NCBI GenBank assembly: GCA_024235995.1
Contig: JACKLI010000001.1
Location: 2,232,001 to 2,296,000 of the forward strand
Length of the DNA stretch: 64,000 bases
Source of the DNA: Burkholderiaceae bacterium
Lineage (GTDB): Bacteria; Pseudomonadota; Gammaproteobacteria; Burkholderiales; Burkholderiaceae_C
Reading direction: 5' to 3'
Part shown: piece by piece, positions 38,788 to 47,255 of the stretch
Position numbering within the stretch: the first letter of the stretch is position 1
Layout of the letters: each line of letters begins with the position of its first letter
Program-made: the position numbers and the translations under genes
The notes under the pieces: generated by a model
Database searches by the model: none
Seen by the model: only the letters and a program-made list of their open reading frames with translations
Told to the model about the DNA's origin: nothing

Positions 38788-39963
38788 ATGACATCCGCCC
38801 TCATCGTCTCCACCGCCCGCACCCCGCTCGCCAAGAGCTGGAAGGGCTCCTTCAACATGACGCACGGCGCCACGCTGGGCGGCCACGCGGTGCAGCACGC
38901 CATCCAGCGCGCCGGCATCGACGCCGCCGAGGTCGATGACGTGCTGATGGGCTGCGCCAACCCCGAAGGTGCCACCGGCATGAACATCGCGCGCCAGATC
39001 GCGCTGCTGGCCGGCTGCCCCGTCACCACCTCGGGCGCCACCGTCAACCGCTTCTGCTCCTCGGGCCTGCAGACCATCGCCATGGCCTCGCAGCGCGTCA
39101 TCGCCGGCGAGGCCGACGTGTTCGTGGCCGGCGGCGTGGAAAGCATCTCGTGCGTGCAAAACGAGATGAACAAGCACATGATGTTCGACCCGGCCCTGCA
39201 GGCCAAAAAGCCCGAGATCTACTGGAGCATGCTGCAGACCGCCGAGCAGGTGGCCAAGCGCTACGGCATTGGCCGCGACGCCATGGACGAGTACGGCGCC
39301 GCCAGCCAGCAAAAGGCCTGCGCGGCCCAGGCCGCCGGCCTGTTCGACGCCGAGATCGCCCCCATCACCGTCACCATGGGCGTGGCCGACAAGCAGCTCG
39401 GCCTGGTCACCAAGCAGGTCACCTGCGCCAAGGACGAGGGCACGCGCGAAGGCACCACCAAGGAAGGCATCAGCGGCATCAAGCCCGCGCTGCCCGGCGG
39501 CCTGATCAGCGCCGGCAACGCCAGCCAGTTCAGCGACGGCGCCGGCGCCTGCGTGGTGGTCCATGAGGCCTATGCCAGCAAAAAGGGCCTCAAGCCCCTG
39601 GGCCGCTTTCTGGGCTTTGCCGTGGCCGGCTGCGAGCCCGACGAGATGGGCATCGGCCCCGTGTTTGCCGTGCCCAAGGTGCTGAAGAAGCTGGGCCTGA
39701 CCGTGGCCGACATCGATCTGTGGGAGCTGAACGAGGCCTTTGCCGTGCAGGTGCTGTACTGCCGTGACAAGCTGGGCATCCCGGCCGACCGGCTGAATGT
39801 CAACGGCGGCGCCATCGCCCTGGGCCACCCCTATGGCGTGAGCGGCCAGCGCCTGACCGGCCACGCCCTGATCGAGGGCAAGCGTCGCGGCGCCAAGCGC
39901 GTGTGCGTGACCATGTGCATCGGCGGCGGCATGGGGGCGGCGGGCGTGTTCGAGGTGCTTTGA
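38788..39963 (+). CDS. Acetyl-CoA C-acyltransferase (thiolase)
   Basis: 391-aa thiolase cleaving 3-oxoacyl-CoA. The nucleophile Cys sits in NRFCSSGLQTIAM (about 90), the His in GGAIALGHPYGVSGQR (about 350) and the second Cys in CIGGGMGAAG. NEAFA is also present. The tetramer-loop sequence differs from short-chain acetoacetyl-CoA thiolases, fitting FadA-type chain shortening. Its ribosome site abuts a family A repeat. Confidence 0.95.
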   Translation: MTSALIVSTARTPLAKSWKGSFNMTHGATLGGHAVQHAIQRAGIDAAEVDDVLMGCANPEGATGMNIARQIALLAGCPVTTSGATVNRFCSSGLQTIAMASQRVIAGEADVFVAGGVESISCVQNEMNKHMMFDPALQAKKPEIYWSMLQTAEQVAKRYGIGRDAMDEYGAASQQKACAAQAAGLFDAEIAPITVTMGVADKQLGLVTKQVTCAKDEGTREGTTKEGISGIKPALPGGLISAGNASQFSDGAGACVVVHEAYASKKGLKPLGRFLGFAVAGCEPDEMGIGPVFAVPKVLKKLGLTVADIDLWELNEAFAVQVLYCRDKLGIPADRLNVNGGAIALGHPYGVSGQRLTGHALIEGKRRGAKRVCVTMCIGGGMGAAGVFEVL

Positions 39964-39975
39964 GCGCCACGGGCG

Positions 39976-39994
39976 GCCCGGCGCCGAGCCGGGC
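39976..39994 (+). terminator. Possible terminator hairpin after the thiolase gene
   Basis: GCCCGGC (39976-39982) pairs with GCCGGGC (39988-39994) over 5 nt. No T run follows, so a factor-dependent stop is more likely. Confidence 0.4.
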
Positions 39995-40045
39995 TGCGGC
40001 CACATGTTCAGGAAAGATGCTGATCGAATTCATTTTTCCTTTTGA

Positions 40046-40066
40046 TTGACAACTTCTGTTTGACAA
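40046..40066 (+). promoter_or_regulatory. Tandem TTGACAA repeats upstream of the second ABC receptor
   Basis: TTGACAA at 40046-40052 and again at 40060-40066, in an AT-rich patch 60 bp before the GTG. Either could be a -35 box, and the 14-bp period could also fit a regulator binding on one helix face. Confidence 0.4.
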
Positions 40067-40126
40067 TATCGAGGGCCATCGCCCAAGGTCACGCGCCCGC
40101 ATCCAGGGTGATGCAAAGGAAACATC

Positions 40127-41344
40127 GTGAGACGCAGACACTTTACGAACGGCGTTCTGGGATTGGCGGCCACGGCGCCCCTGGGTTCGCTGGCGCTGGC
40201 CGCCGACGCTGACAAGCCGATCAAGATCGGCGTTTTGAGCGACTTCTCCGGCGTCACCGCCGATGCCACCGGCAAGGGGTCGCTGGAAGCCGCGCGCATT
40301 GCCGTCGAAGAGCTGGGCGGCCAGGTGCTGGGCCGGAAAGTCGAAGTCGTTTTTGCCGACCACCAGCACAAGCCCGACGTGGGCGCCGCCATCGCCCGCC
40401 GCTGGTTCGACGCCGAAGACGTGAATGCCATCGCCGACCTGCCCAACTCGGCTGTGGCCCTGGCGGTGCAGCACATCGCGCGCGAAAAGAAAAAGATCGT
40501 GCTGGTGTCCAGCGCCGGCACCACCGCGCTGTCCGAAGATCAGTGCTCGCCCTACACCGTGCAATGGACCTACACGACCTATGCGCTGGCCCGCGGTACG
40601 GCCAGCGCGGTCGTCAAGACGGGGGCCAAGAGCTGGTTCATCCTGGCGTCCGACTACGCCTTCGGCAAGCAGCTGGCGGCCGACACGCAAAGCGTGGTCC
40701 AGGCCAGCGGCGGCAAGGTGCTGGGCACCATCTACCATCCGCTGAACACCGCCGACTTCTCCTCGTTCCTGCTGCAGGCGCAATCGTCCGGCGCCGACGT
40801 GATCGCGCTGGCCAACGCCGGCGGCGACACCATCAACGCCATCAAGCAGGCGGGCGAGTTCGGCATCGGCACCGGCAAGCAAAAACTGGCCGCCATGCTG
40901 CTCATGCTCACCGACGTGCACAGCCTGGGCCTGAAAGCCGCGCAAAGCACCTTTCTCACCATCCCGTCGTACTGGAACACCAGCGACGCGGCGCGTGCGT
41001 TCACCAAGAAATTCCAGGACCGCCTGGGCAAGGCGCCGACCTTTTTGCAGGAGGGCGTCTACGGCTCCGTGCGCCACTACCTGCAGTCGATTAAGGCCGC
41101 CGGCAGCGACGATCCGGATGCAGTCATGGCCAAGTTCCGCACCCTGCCCATCGACGATGCATTCAGCAGCCACGCCCACCTGCGTGCCGATGGCCTGGTG
41201 GAGCGCGACATGCTGCTGGCGCAAATCAAGACCCCGGCCGAATCCAAGGGCCCGTGGGATTATTACAAGATCGTCTCCACCATTCCCGGCAACGATCTGG
41301 TCTGGCCGCTGTCGGCCAGCAAATGTCCCTTGGTCAAGAAGTGA
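40127..41344 (+). CDS. ABC transporter substrate-binding protein (Tat-like signal)
   Basis: 405-aa Peripla_BP_6 receptor. GTG start at 40127 with the ribosome site AAAGGA seven bases upstream. The leader MRRRHFTNGVLGLAATAPLG has a twin-arginine-like RRxF motif followed by a hydrophobic core and a cut after ALA, so export may be through Tat. Mature start: KPIKIGVLSDFSGVTADATG. No permease or ATPase genes adjoin it; it may use the LivHMGF set at 32690-36394 or another one. Confidence 0.9.
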   Translation: MRRRHFTNGVLGLAATAPLGSLALAADADKPIKIGVLSDFSGVTADATGKGSLEAARIAVEELGGQVLGRKVEVVFADHQHKPDVGAAIARRWFDAEDVNAIADLPNSAVALAVQHIAREKKKIVLVSSAGTTALSEDQCSPYTVQWTYTTYALARGTASAVVKTGAKSWFILASDYAFGKQLAADTQSVVQASGGKVLGTIYHPLNTADFSSFLLQAQSSGADVIALANAGGDTINAIKQAGEFGIGTGKQKLAAMLLMLTDVHSLGLKAAQSTFLTIPSYWNTSDAARAFTKKFQDRLGKAPTFLQEGVYGSVRHYLQSIKAAGSDDPDAVMAKFRTLPIDDAFSSHAHLRADGLVERDMLLAQIKTPAESKGPWDYYKIVSTIPGNDLVWPLSASKCPLVKK

Positions 41345-41354
41345 CGGCGCGGCG

Positions 41355-42287
41355 ATGACGGGCATCGCCCGCTTCGGCAGCTTCTACGTTGGCGGGCGCG
41401 ACCTGGTGCTGGACGGCCGCCCGAGCTTTCCCATCGCCTTCACCGACACGGCCCGCCAGCAGTACAACCCCAACGGCCTGTACCACGTCGAGCAGGCCTA
41501 CGTGCAGTACTTCGAGCCGGCCGAGCCAAGCGGGGCGCTGCCGGTGGTGTTTCTCCACGGCGGCGGCATGGCCGGCGTGATGTGGGAGCAGACCGCGGAC
41601 GGCCGCCCCGGTTGGGCGCAGCACTTCGTGCATGCCGGGTTCAGCGTCAACGTGGTCGACAACGTTGAGCGCGGCCGCGCCGGCTGGGTGCCGTTCGATG
41701 ACGTCTGGCCCGGCCCGCCCATCCTGCGCAATGCCGAGGAGGCGTGGACCCTGTTTCGCATCGGCGACGCCGCCCAGTTCGCGCAGCGCCAGCCTTTCGC
41801 CGGGCAGCGCTTTCCGGTGGCGCACCTGCAGGCGCTGGCCGCGCAGCAGGTGCCGCGCTGGCTGTCCAACAACCCCCTGGCCATCCAGACCTTTGCGGCG
41901 GTGCTGCAGCGCATCGGCCCGTGCACCGTGGTGGCGCACAGCCACGGCGGCTACATCGCGCTGAAGGCTGCGTGCCTGAGCCCCGGCACGGTGCAGAACA
42001 TGGTGCTGGTGGAAGGCTCGGGTTTCCCGGCTCAGGATGAGCTGCCGCTGCTGCGCGGTACATCGTTTCTCTTTGTCTACGGCGACTACCTGGACGCGAC
42101 GCCGCTGTGGTGCGACCTGGTGCAGCAGGCCAAGACCTTCCGCCAGGGGCTTCAGGCGCAGGGCACCGCAACCCGCTGGATGGAGCTGCCGCAGGAAGGC
42201 ATTCGCGGCAACTCGCACATGCTGATGATGGACGACAACAGCGACGCGGTGGCCGAGCGGGTCTGCGCCTGGCTGCGGGAATGTTGA
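41355..42287 (+). CDS. Alpha/beta-hydrolase (esterase-like)
   Basis: 310-aa alpha/beta-hydrolase. An HGGG oxyanion motif in VVFLHGGGMAGVMWE and the nucleophile elbow AHSHGGY (Ser about residue 197) are clear; the acid residue and the His in GNSHMLMMDDNSD complete the triad. No signal peptide. It starts 11 bp after the receptor gene, so the two may be co-expressed, for instance for an imported ester. Substrate unknown. Confidence 0.88.
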   Translation: MTGIARFGSFYVGGRDLVLDGRPSFPIAFTDTARQQYNPNGLYHVEQAYVQYFEPAEPSGALPVVFLHGGGMAGVMWEQTADGRPGWAQHFVHAGFSVNVVDNVERGRAGWVPFDDVWPGPPILRNAEEAWTLFRIGDAAQFAQRQPFAGQRFPVAHLQALAAQQVPRWLSNNPLAIQTFAAVLQRIGPCTVVAHSHGGYIALKAACLSPGTVQNMVLVEGSGFPAQDELPLLRGTSFLFVYGDYLDATPLWCDLVQQAKTFRQGLQAQGTATRWMELPQEGIRGNSHMLMMDDNSDAVAERVCAWLREC

Positions 42288-42288
42288 T

Positions 42289-43530
42289 TTAAGCCTGCCA
42301 GGCCGCGCGCAGGGCCCGGTCGGCGGCGTCGATCGAATCGGCCGCAATCAGAATCTGCTGGATCTGCGCCGGCGACAGCCGCTTGGCGGGATAGTCGCGC
42401 GCCAGCCGCTCGGCCTGATCCTGCGCCTGCGGGAAAAAGCGCAGCAGAAAGCCTCGCAACTGCGCGCCGGTGGCGTTGCCCAGTTCCACCTCCACGTCGA
42501 TGCGGCCGGGGCGGATCAGCGCCGGGTCGAGCAGCTCGCGGTGGTTGGTGGTCAGCACGACGATGCGACCCTCCTGCGCGCCCACGCCGTCGATCGCATT
42601 GAGCAGGCCCGAGAAATCCACCGCGATGCGCGCATCCTGCTTTTGCCGCGCATTGAAGAAGGCGTCGATGTCCTCGATCAGGATCAGCGAGCGCGGCGGC
42701 GTGCGCTGCAGCAGGTCGGCCAGGTTGTTGTCGTTGAGCTTCGGGTTGGTCAGCGAGATGGTGCACAGGCGCAGCCGCAATTCGCCGGCCAGCGCATAGG
42801 CCACGCTGGTCTTGCCGGTGCCCGGCGGGCCATGCAGCAGGTAGCCGCGCCGCCATGGGATGCCCAGCTTCTCGTACCACTCGCGCCGCGCAAAGAACTC
42901 GTGGATGTCGTCGTGCAGCCTCTGCGACACGCCTTCGTCGAGCACCACCGAGTCGAGCGACCGGCGCGGCTTGGTGTCGGCCAGGTGCCATTCGTTGCCC
43001 CAGCGGTCCATCGTGTACAGCGCCAGCTTGTTGGCGCGGCGCTCGCCGGCGTGGCGCACCACGCCCTCGAGCAGTTCTTCCATGTGGCGGCGCCCGGCAA
43101 ACAGCGCCCCCAGGTGCACCGTCTCCACCACCTGCAGGTTCATCGAGATTTCGCGCCGCATCCACATCAGGCGCCTGCGATACCAGAACAGGTGAAACCC
43201 CGGCGCCGGGCTGTACTGCAGCGGCGGCGTGTCGTCGGCCGTATCCGGCGGCTCGTCGGCCACGGCGGGCGGCGCCTGGATGACCATGAACAGCCGACTC
43301 TTGTGCCCGAAACGCTGGTCGTTCAGCCACGCGGTGAAGGCGGCAAACAAATCGTTGCGGCTGTCCAGCGTGGCCGTGACGATGAACAGGCGCTTGGCCT
43401 GCGACCAGATCGCCCCCGGCAGCTTGCGCAGCGCGGCCACCGCCACGCCCACGAGGCCCAGCGCGATGCCGCCGGCCACGATCTGGTTGCCAAGCTGCGC
43501 GCGCAGCGCGTCGATCCATTCATTCCACAT
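42289..43530 (-). CDS. BCS1-like AAA ATPase with N-terminal membrane helix
   Basis: 413-aa AAA protein. One N-terminal hydrophobic segment (about 17-36, IVAGGIALGLVGVAVAALRK), a middle region resembling the BCS1 N-domain (LFWYRRRLMWMRREISMNLQ), then AAA motifs: Walker A HGPPGTGKTSVA (about 230), Walker B LILIEDIDAFF, sensor VLTTNHRELLDPALIRPGRI with arginine fingers. Mitochondrial BCS1 translocates folded Rieske protein; bacterial relatives have no settled role. It ends 1 bp from the convergent hydrolase stop. Confidence 0.88.
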   Translation of the reverse strand: MWNEWIDALRAQLGNQIVAGGIALGLVGVAVAALRKLPGAIWSQAKRLFIVTATLDSRNDLFAAFTAWLNDQRFGHKSRLFMVIQAPPAVADEPPDTADDTPPLQYSPAPGFHLFWYRRRLMWMRREISMNLQVVETVHLGALFAGRRHMEELLEGVVRHAGERRANKLALYTMDRWGNEWHLADTKPRRSLDSVVLDEGVSQRLHDDIHEFFARREWYEKLGIPWRRGYLLHGPPGTGKTSVAYALAGELRLRLCTISLTNPKLNDNNLADLLQRTPPRSLILIEDIDAFFNARQKQDARIAVDFSGLLNAIDGVGAQEGRIVVLTTNHRELLDPALIRPGRIDVEVELGNATGAQLRGFLLRFFPQAQDQAERLARDYPAKRLSPAQIQQILIAADSIDAADRALRAAWQA

Positions 43531-43585
43531 GGGGCGATGCTAGCGGCTGAATGGGCCACGGATTCATCAGGGAAACCAGAGAAAA

Positions 43586-43609
43586 CAGGGTCAGGTCAAC
43601 ATTTTCCCC
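43586..43609. repeat. GGGTCAGRTC-type repeat fragment
   Basis: GGGTCAGGTCAACATTTTCC resembles the GGGGTCAGATC at 8978 and the complement GATCTGACCCC at 58240. Possibly remnants of a REP-like family. Located in the 153-bp gap between divergent genes. Confidence 0.35.
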
Positions 43610-43683
43610 ATGATGCGGCCCGCGCCACGGCTCGTCACCAAGAGGACAAGCCGGTCCGCCGCTGCCCGCCCATAATCAAGCGC

Positions 43684-45516
43684 ATGCCAAGCCTGCGCAC
43701 CACCCTGGATTTCTTGCTGTACGACTGGCTGCACGCCGAGGCGCTGGCCGCTCGTCCGCGCTTTGCCGAGCATTCGCGCGACACCTTCGATGCGGTGCTG
43801 GACACCTGCGAGCGCATCGCGCGCGAGAAGTACGCGCCCTTCAACCGCCTGGTCGATACCGAGGAGCCGCGCACCGAGACTGCCGCCGACGGCAGCCTGC
43901 GCGTGGTGCTGCCGCGCGCCACGCACGAGGCGCGCGCCGCCTACGCGCAAAGCGGCATGCTGGCGGCGGCGCAGGACGACGAACACGGCGGCATGCAGCT
44001 GCCGTACCTGGTCGAGGCGGCGGCCAACGCCTTCTTCGGCAAGGCATCCATCAGCATCGGTTCCAACCTGCTGACGGTGGGCAACGCCAACCTGCTGATG
44101 GTGCATGGCACGCCGCTGCAGCAGCAGGTGTTTGCCGCCAACGAGTTCAACGGCCGCTGGACGGGCACCATGTGCCTGAGCGAGCCGCAGGCCGGCTCGT
44201 CCTTGAGCGACGTGGCCACCCGCGCCGTGCTGGAAGATGCCCATGACCCGCTGGGCCCGCGCTACCGCCTGACGGGCAACAAGATGTGGATCTCCAGCGG
44301 CGAGCACGAGATGACCGAGAACATCGTGCACCTGGTGCTGGCCAAGATTCCGGGCGCCGACGGCAAGCCGCTGCCGGGCGTGAAGGGCATTTCGCTGTTC
44401 ATCGTGCCCAAGAAGCTGGTGAATGCCCAGGGACAGCTCACCGGCGTGCGCAACGACGTGGCCCTGGCCGGCCTGAACCACAAGCTGGGCTGGCGCGGCA
44501 CCACCAACACGCTGCTCAATTTTGGCGAAGGCCGTTTTCCGGTCGACGGCAAGCCCGGCGCCGTCGGTTATTTGGTGGGCCAGCCGGGCGAGGGCCTGCG
44601 CTGCATGTTCCACATGATGAACGAGGCGCGCATCGCCATCGGCATGGCCGCCACCATGCTGGGGCTGGCGGGCTACGAGGCTTCGCTGGACTACGCCAGG
44701 ACGCGCGTGCAGGGCCGGCCGGTGGGCGCCGCCGGCAAGGACGCCAGCCAGCCGCCGGTGCGCCTGATCGAGCACGCCGACATCCGCCGCATGCTGCTGG
44801 CGCAAAAAGCCACCTGCGAGGGCGCACTGGCGCTGCTGCTGTACTGCGCGCGCCTGGTCGACGAGCAGCACACCGGCACGCCCGAGGCCGCCGACGAGGC
44901 GCGCCTGCTGCTGGAGGTGCTGACCCCCATCGCCAAGAGCTGGCCGAGCGAGAACGCGCTGGAGGCCAACTCGCTCGCCATCCAGATCCACGGCGGCTAC
45001 GGCTACACGCGCGACTTCCCGGTGGAGCAGTACTGGCGCGACAACCGCCTGAACATGATCCACGAGGGCACGCACGGCATCCAGGCCATGGACCTGCTGG
45101 GCCGCAAGGTGCGCATGGAGGGCGGCCGCGGCCTGGCGCTGCTGGCCGCGCGCGTGCAGGCCACGATCGAAAAGGCGCAGGCGCACGACGGCCTGCATCG
45201 GGACGCCGCCGCGCTGGCCGCGGCGCTGGAGCGCATCGGCCAGGTCACGCGCGCCGCCTGGGCCGGCGGCGACGCCAGCGAGGCGCTGGCCAACGCCGTA
45301 CCCTACATGCAGGCCTTCGGCCACGTGGTGATCGCGTGGATCTGGCTGGACCTGGCGCTGGCTGCGATTGCTACAAAATCAGAAGCTGACAGGGCAGGTT
45401 TGATGGGGGCCAAGACCTATTTTTATCACTATGAATTGCCCAAGATCGGCGCCTGGCTGCGCGTGGTGGAAAGCCGCGACACGACCTGCGCCGCATTGCC
45501 CGAGGAGGCGTTTTGA
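43684..45516 (+). CDS. Acyl-CoA dehydrogenase (FadE/DmdC-like, extended C-terminus)
   Basis: 610-aa flavin acyl-CoA dehydrogenase. Seen: MCLSEPQAGSSLSDVATRA (FAD-binding), KMWISSGEHEMTENIVHLVL, LNHKLGWRGTTNTLLNFGEG, and IQIHGGYGYTRDFPVEQYWR with the Glu-bearing helix MIHEGTHGIQAMDLLGRKV. The last about 150 residues match the extra C-terminal domain of long ACADs. Around residues 560-574 (AAIATKSEADRAGLMG) the DNA is unusually AT-rich and may contain a decayed repeat. Leads a seven-gene run. Confidence 0.94.
   Translation: MPSLRTTLDFLLYDWLHAEALAARPRFAEHSRDTFDAVLDTCERIAREKYAPFNRLVDTEEPRTETAADGSLRVVLPRATHEARAAYAQSGMLAAAQDDEHGGMQLPYLVEAAANAFFGKASISIGSNLLTVGNANLLMVHGTPLQQQVFAANEFNGRWTGTMCLSEPQAGSSLSDVATRAVLEDAHDPLGPRYRLTGNKMWISSGEHEMTENIVHLVLAKIPGADGKPLPGVKGISLFIVPKKLVNAQGQLTGVRNDVALAGLNHKLGWRGTTNTLLNFGEGRFPVDGKPGAVGYLVGQPGEGLRCMFHMMNEARIAIGMAATMLGLAGYEASLDYARTRVQGRPVGAAGKDASQPPVRLIEHADIRRMLLAQKATCEGALALLLYCARLVDEQHTGTPEAADEARLLLEVLTPIAKSWPSENALEANSLAIQIHGGYGYTRDFPVEQYWRDNRLNMIHEGTHGIQAMDLLGRKVRMEGGRGLALLAARVQATIEKAQAHDGLHRDAAALAAALERIGQVTRAAWAGGDASEALANAVPYMQAFGHVVIAWIWLDLALAAIATKSEADRAGLMGAKTYFYHYELPKIGAWLRVVESRDTTCAALPEEAF
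45370..45408. repeat. Possible decayed repeat inside the acyl-CoA dehydrogenase gene
   Basis: ATTGCTACAAAATCAGAAGC followed by TGACAGGGCAGG stands out as AT-rich in a GC-rich gene and resembles Comamonadaceae repeats with a GCTA..AAAAT..AGCTG core. It differs from family A and has no second copy in this window. Tentative. Confidence 0.25.
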
Positions 45517-45517
45517 C

Positions 45518-45820
45518 ATGCTCAAGCACATCGTGATGTGGAAGTTCAAGGACCAGGCCGAGGGCGCCGGCAAGGCGGCCAACCTGCTCAAGGCCAAGGC
45601 GCTGCTGGACGGCTGCGCCGGCCTGGTGCCCGGCCTGCTGCGGCTGGAGGTGGCCATCGCCCAGCCGCAGCTGGAATGCACCTACGACCTGGTGCTGTAC
45701 AGCGAGTTTGCCGACCGCGCGGCGCTCGACGCCTACCAGAACCACCCGCAGCACGTGGCGCTCAAACCCTTCATCGGCGCGGCGCGGCTGGAGCGCCAGT
45801 GCATGGACTACGAAACCTGA
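45518..45820 (+). CDS. Dabb (stress-responsive A/B barrel) domain protein
   Basis: 100-aa ferredoxin-like dimeric barrel protein: starts LKHIVMWKFKDQAEG and contains YDLVLYSEFADRAALDAYQN and HPQHVALKPFI, typical of Dabb domains. Starts 1 bp after the dehydrogenase stop. Function unknown; in clusters like this it may help a ring- or acyl-modifying enzyme. Confidence 0.9.
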   Translation: MLKHIVMWKFKDQAEGAGKAANLLKAKALLDGCAGLVPGLLRLEVAIAQPQLECTYDLVLYSEFADRAALDAYQNHPQHVALKPFIGAARLERQCMDYET

Positions 45821-45836
45821 AACCGGAGGACCCGCC

Positions 45837-46631
45837 GTGGCACGCACCGTTCAACAACTGTTCGACCTCAAGGGGCAGAGCGCCCTCATCACCGGCGGCT
45901 CGCGCGGCCTGGGCCTGCAGATGGCCCACGCGCTGGGCGAGGCCGGCGCGCGCGTGATGCTGAGCGCACGCAAGGCCGATGAGCTGGAGCAGGCCGTGGC
46001 CGAGCTGCAGGCCGCCGGCATCGACGCGCGCTGGATCGCCGCCGACTGCAGCAAGGAAGAAGACACGCGCCGCCTGGCCGACGAGACCCTGCAGCGCATG
46101 GGCGCCATCGACATCCTGGTCAACAACGCCGGCGCCAGCTGGGGCGCGCCGGCCGAGGAGCACCCCGTGGCCGCTTGGGACAAGGTGATGAACCTGAACG
46201 TGCGCGGCTACTTCATCCTCAGCCAGCAGGTGGCCCGGGGCTGGATGATTCCGCAGCGGCGCGGGCGCATCGTCAACGTGGCCTCCATCGCCGGGCTCAA
46301 CGGCAACCCGCCGGGCATGAAGACCATCGCCTACAACACCTCCAAGACGGCGGTGATCGGCTTCACGCGCACGCTGGCGGCCGAGTGGGGGCACCACGGC
46401 ATCACCGTCAACGCCATCTGCCCGGGCTTTTTCCGCACCAAGATGGCCGAGGTGCTGATCGACCAGCTGGGCGAGGACAAGATGAAGGCCGGCGTCCCGC
46501 TGGGCCGCCTGGGCGACGACGAGGACTTGAAGGGCATCACCCTGCTGTACGCCAGCGAGGCCGGCAAGCACATCACCGGCCAGTGGCTGGCGGTGGACGG
46601 CGGCGTGAGCGTGGTGCTGGGGGCGGCATGA
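45837..46631 (+). CDS. Short-chain dehydrogenase/reductase
   Basis: 264-aa SDR. NAD(P) motif ITGGSRGLGLQMAHALGEAG (about 18-37), NNAG, catalytic Ser in NVASIAGLNGNPP and YxxxK in YNTSKTAVIGF. GTG start at 45837 with CGGAGGA 6 bp upstream. VDGG near the end is the usual FabG-like tail. Probably a 3-hydroxyacyl-type dehydrogenase in this run; substrate not shown. Confidence 0.92.
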   Translation: MARTVQQLFDLKGQSALITGGSRGLGLQMAHALGEAGARVMLSARKADELEQAVAELQAAGIDARWIAADCSKEEDTRRLADETLQRMGAIDILVNNAGASWGAPAEEHPVAAWDKVMNLNVRGYFILSQQVARGWMIPQRRGRIVNVASIAGLNGNPPGMKTIAYNTSKTAVIGFTRTLAAEWGHHGITVNAICPGFFRTKMAEVLIDQLGEDKMKAGVPLGRLGDDEDLKGITLLYASEAGKHITGQWLAVDGGVSVVLGAA

Positions 46632-46820
46632 TGGCGCGGAGGGTCGTCTCGTGAGCGCCGCACGGCCGTCCGAAGGCGCGAGCGCCCCCTTGGGGCTGAG
46701 GGCTGCGGCTCCAAGCCTGCCGGCGCAGGCTTGGACAGCCCGAAGAGGCGGCGCCTCTGGCGATGCCGCGGCCTGCGAGGCCAGCGCAGCACGCGCAGCG
46801 GCGAAGCGTGGGGGGATGTC
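46632..46820. repeat. Repeat-like spacer with an 11-bp perfect hairpin
   Basis: No gene seen. TCCAAGCCTGC (46710-46720) pairs exactly with 46725-46735 over a 4-nt loop. GCGCCCCCTTGGGGCTGAGG and the ending ACGCGCAGCGGCGAAGCGTG resemble intergenic repeats of Comamonadaceae and partly the spacer at 20942-21030 (AACAACGCGCAGCGTGTGG). It interrupts an otherwise tight operon. Confidence 0.5.
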
Positions 46821-47240
46821 ATGAGCCTGGGCTTTCACGCCAGCATCCCCTTTGCCGAGCACCTGGGCTTCACGCTCGAGCGCTTCGAAGGGGGCGAATC
46901 GACCTTGCACTTCCTGCCCCGGCCCGAGCACTGCAACTCGTTCGGCGTGGCGCATGGCGGCGCCCTGATGACTTTCCTGGACGTCATCATGGCCACCGCC
47001 GCGCGCAGCGTGCAGCCCGAGTCGGGCGCGGTCACCATCGAGATGAAGACCAGCTTCATGCGGCCCGCGCCGGTCGTGCCCGGCGCCGCCCTGGTCGGGC
47101 GCGGGCGCCTGCTGCACCGCACGCGCAGCATGGCCTTTGTCGAGGGCTCGGTGTTCGCCCCCGGCGGCGAGCTGTGCGCCCATGCCACCGGCACCTTCAA
47201 GTACGTGGCGGCCCGCGCCAGCACCATCTCAACCGATTGA
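46821..47240 (+). CDS. PaaI-family hotdog thioesterase
   Basis: 139-aa hotdog-fold thioesterase, likely releasing acids from acyl-CoA. The motif NSFGVAHGGALMTFLDVIMA (HGG plus downstream Asp) is the active-site helix. ATG at 46821 follows GGGGGATGTC; an upstream in-frame ATG would read through the repeat spacer and is not used. Confidence 0.9.
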   Translation: MSLGFHASIPFAEHLGFTLERFEGGESTLHFLPRPEHCNSFGVAHGGALMTFLDVIMATAARSVQPESGAVTIEMKTSFMRPAPVVPGAALVGRGRLLHRTRSMAFVEGSVFAPGGELCAHATGTFKYVAARASTISTD

Positions 47241-47255
47241 CCGGAGACCTTCGTC

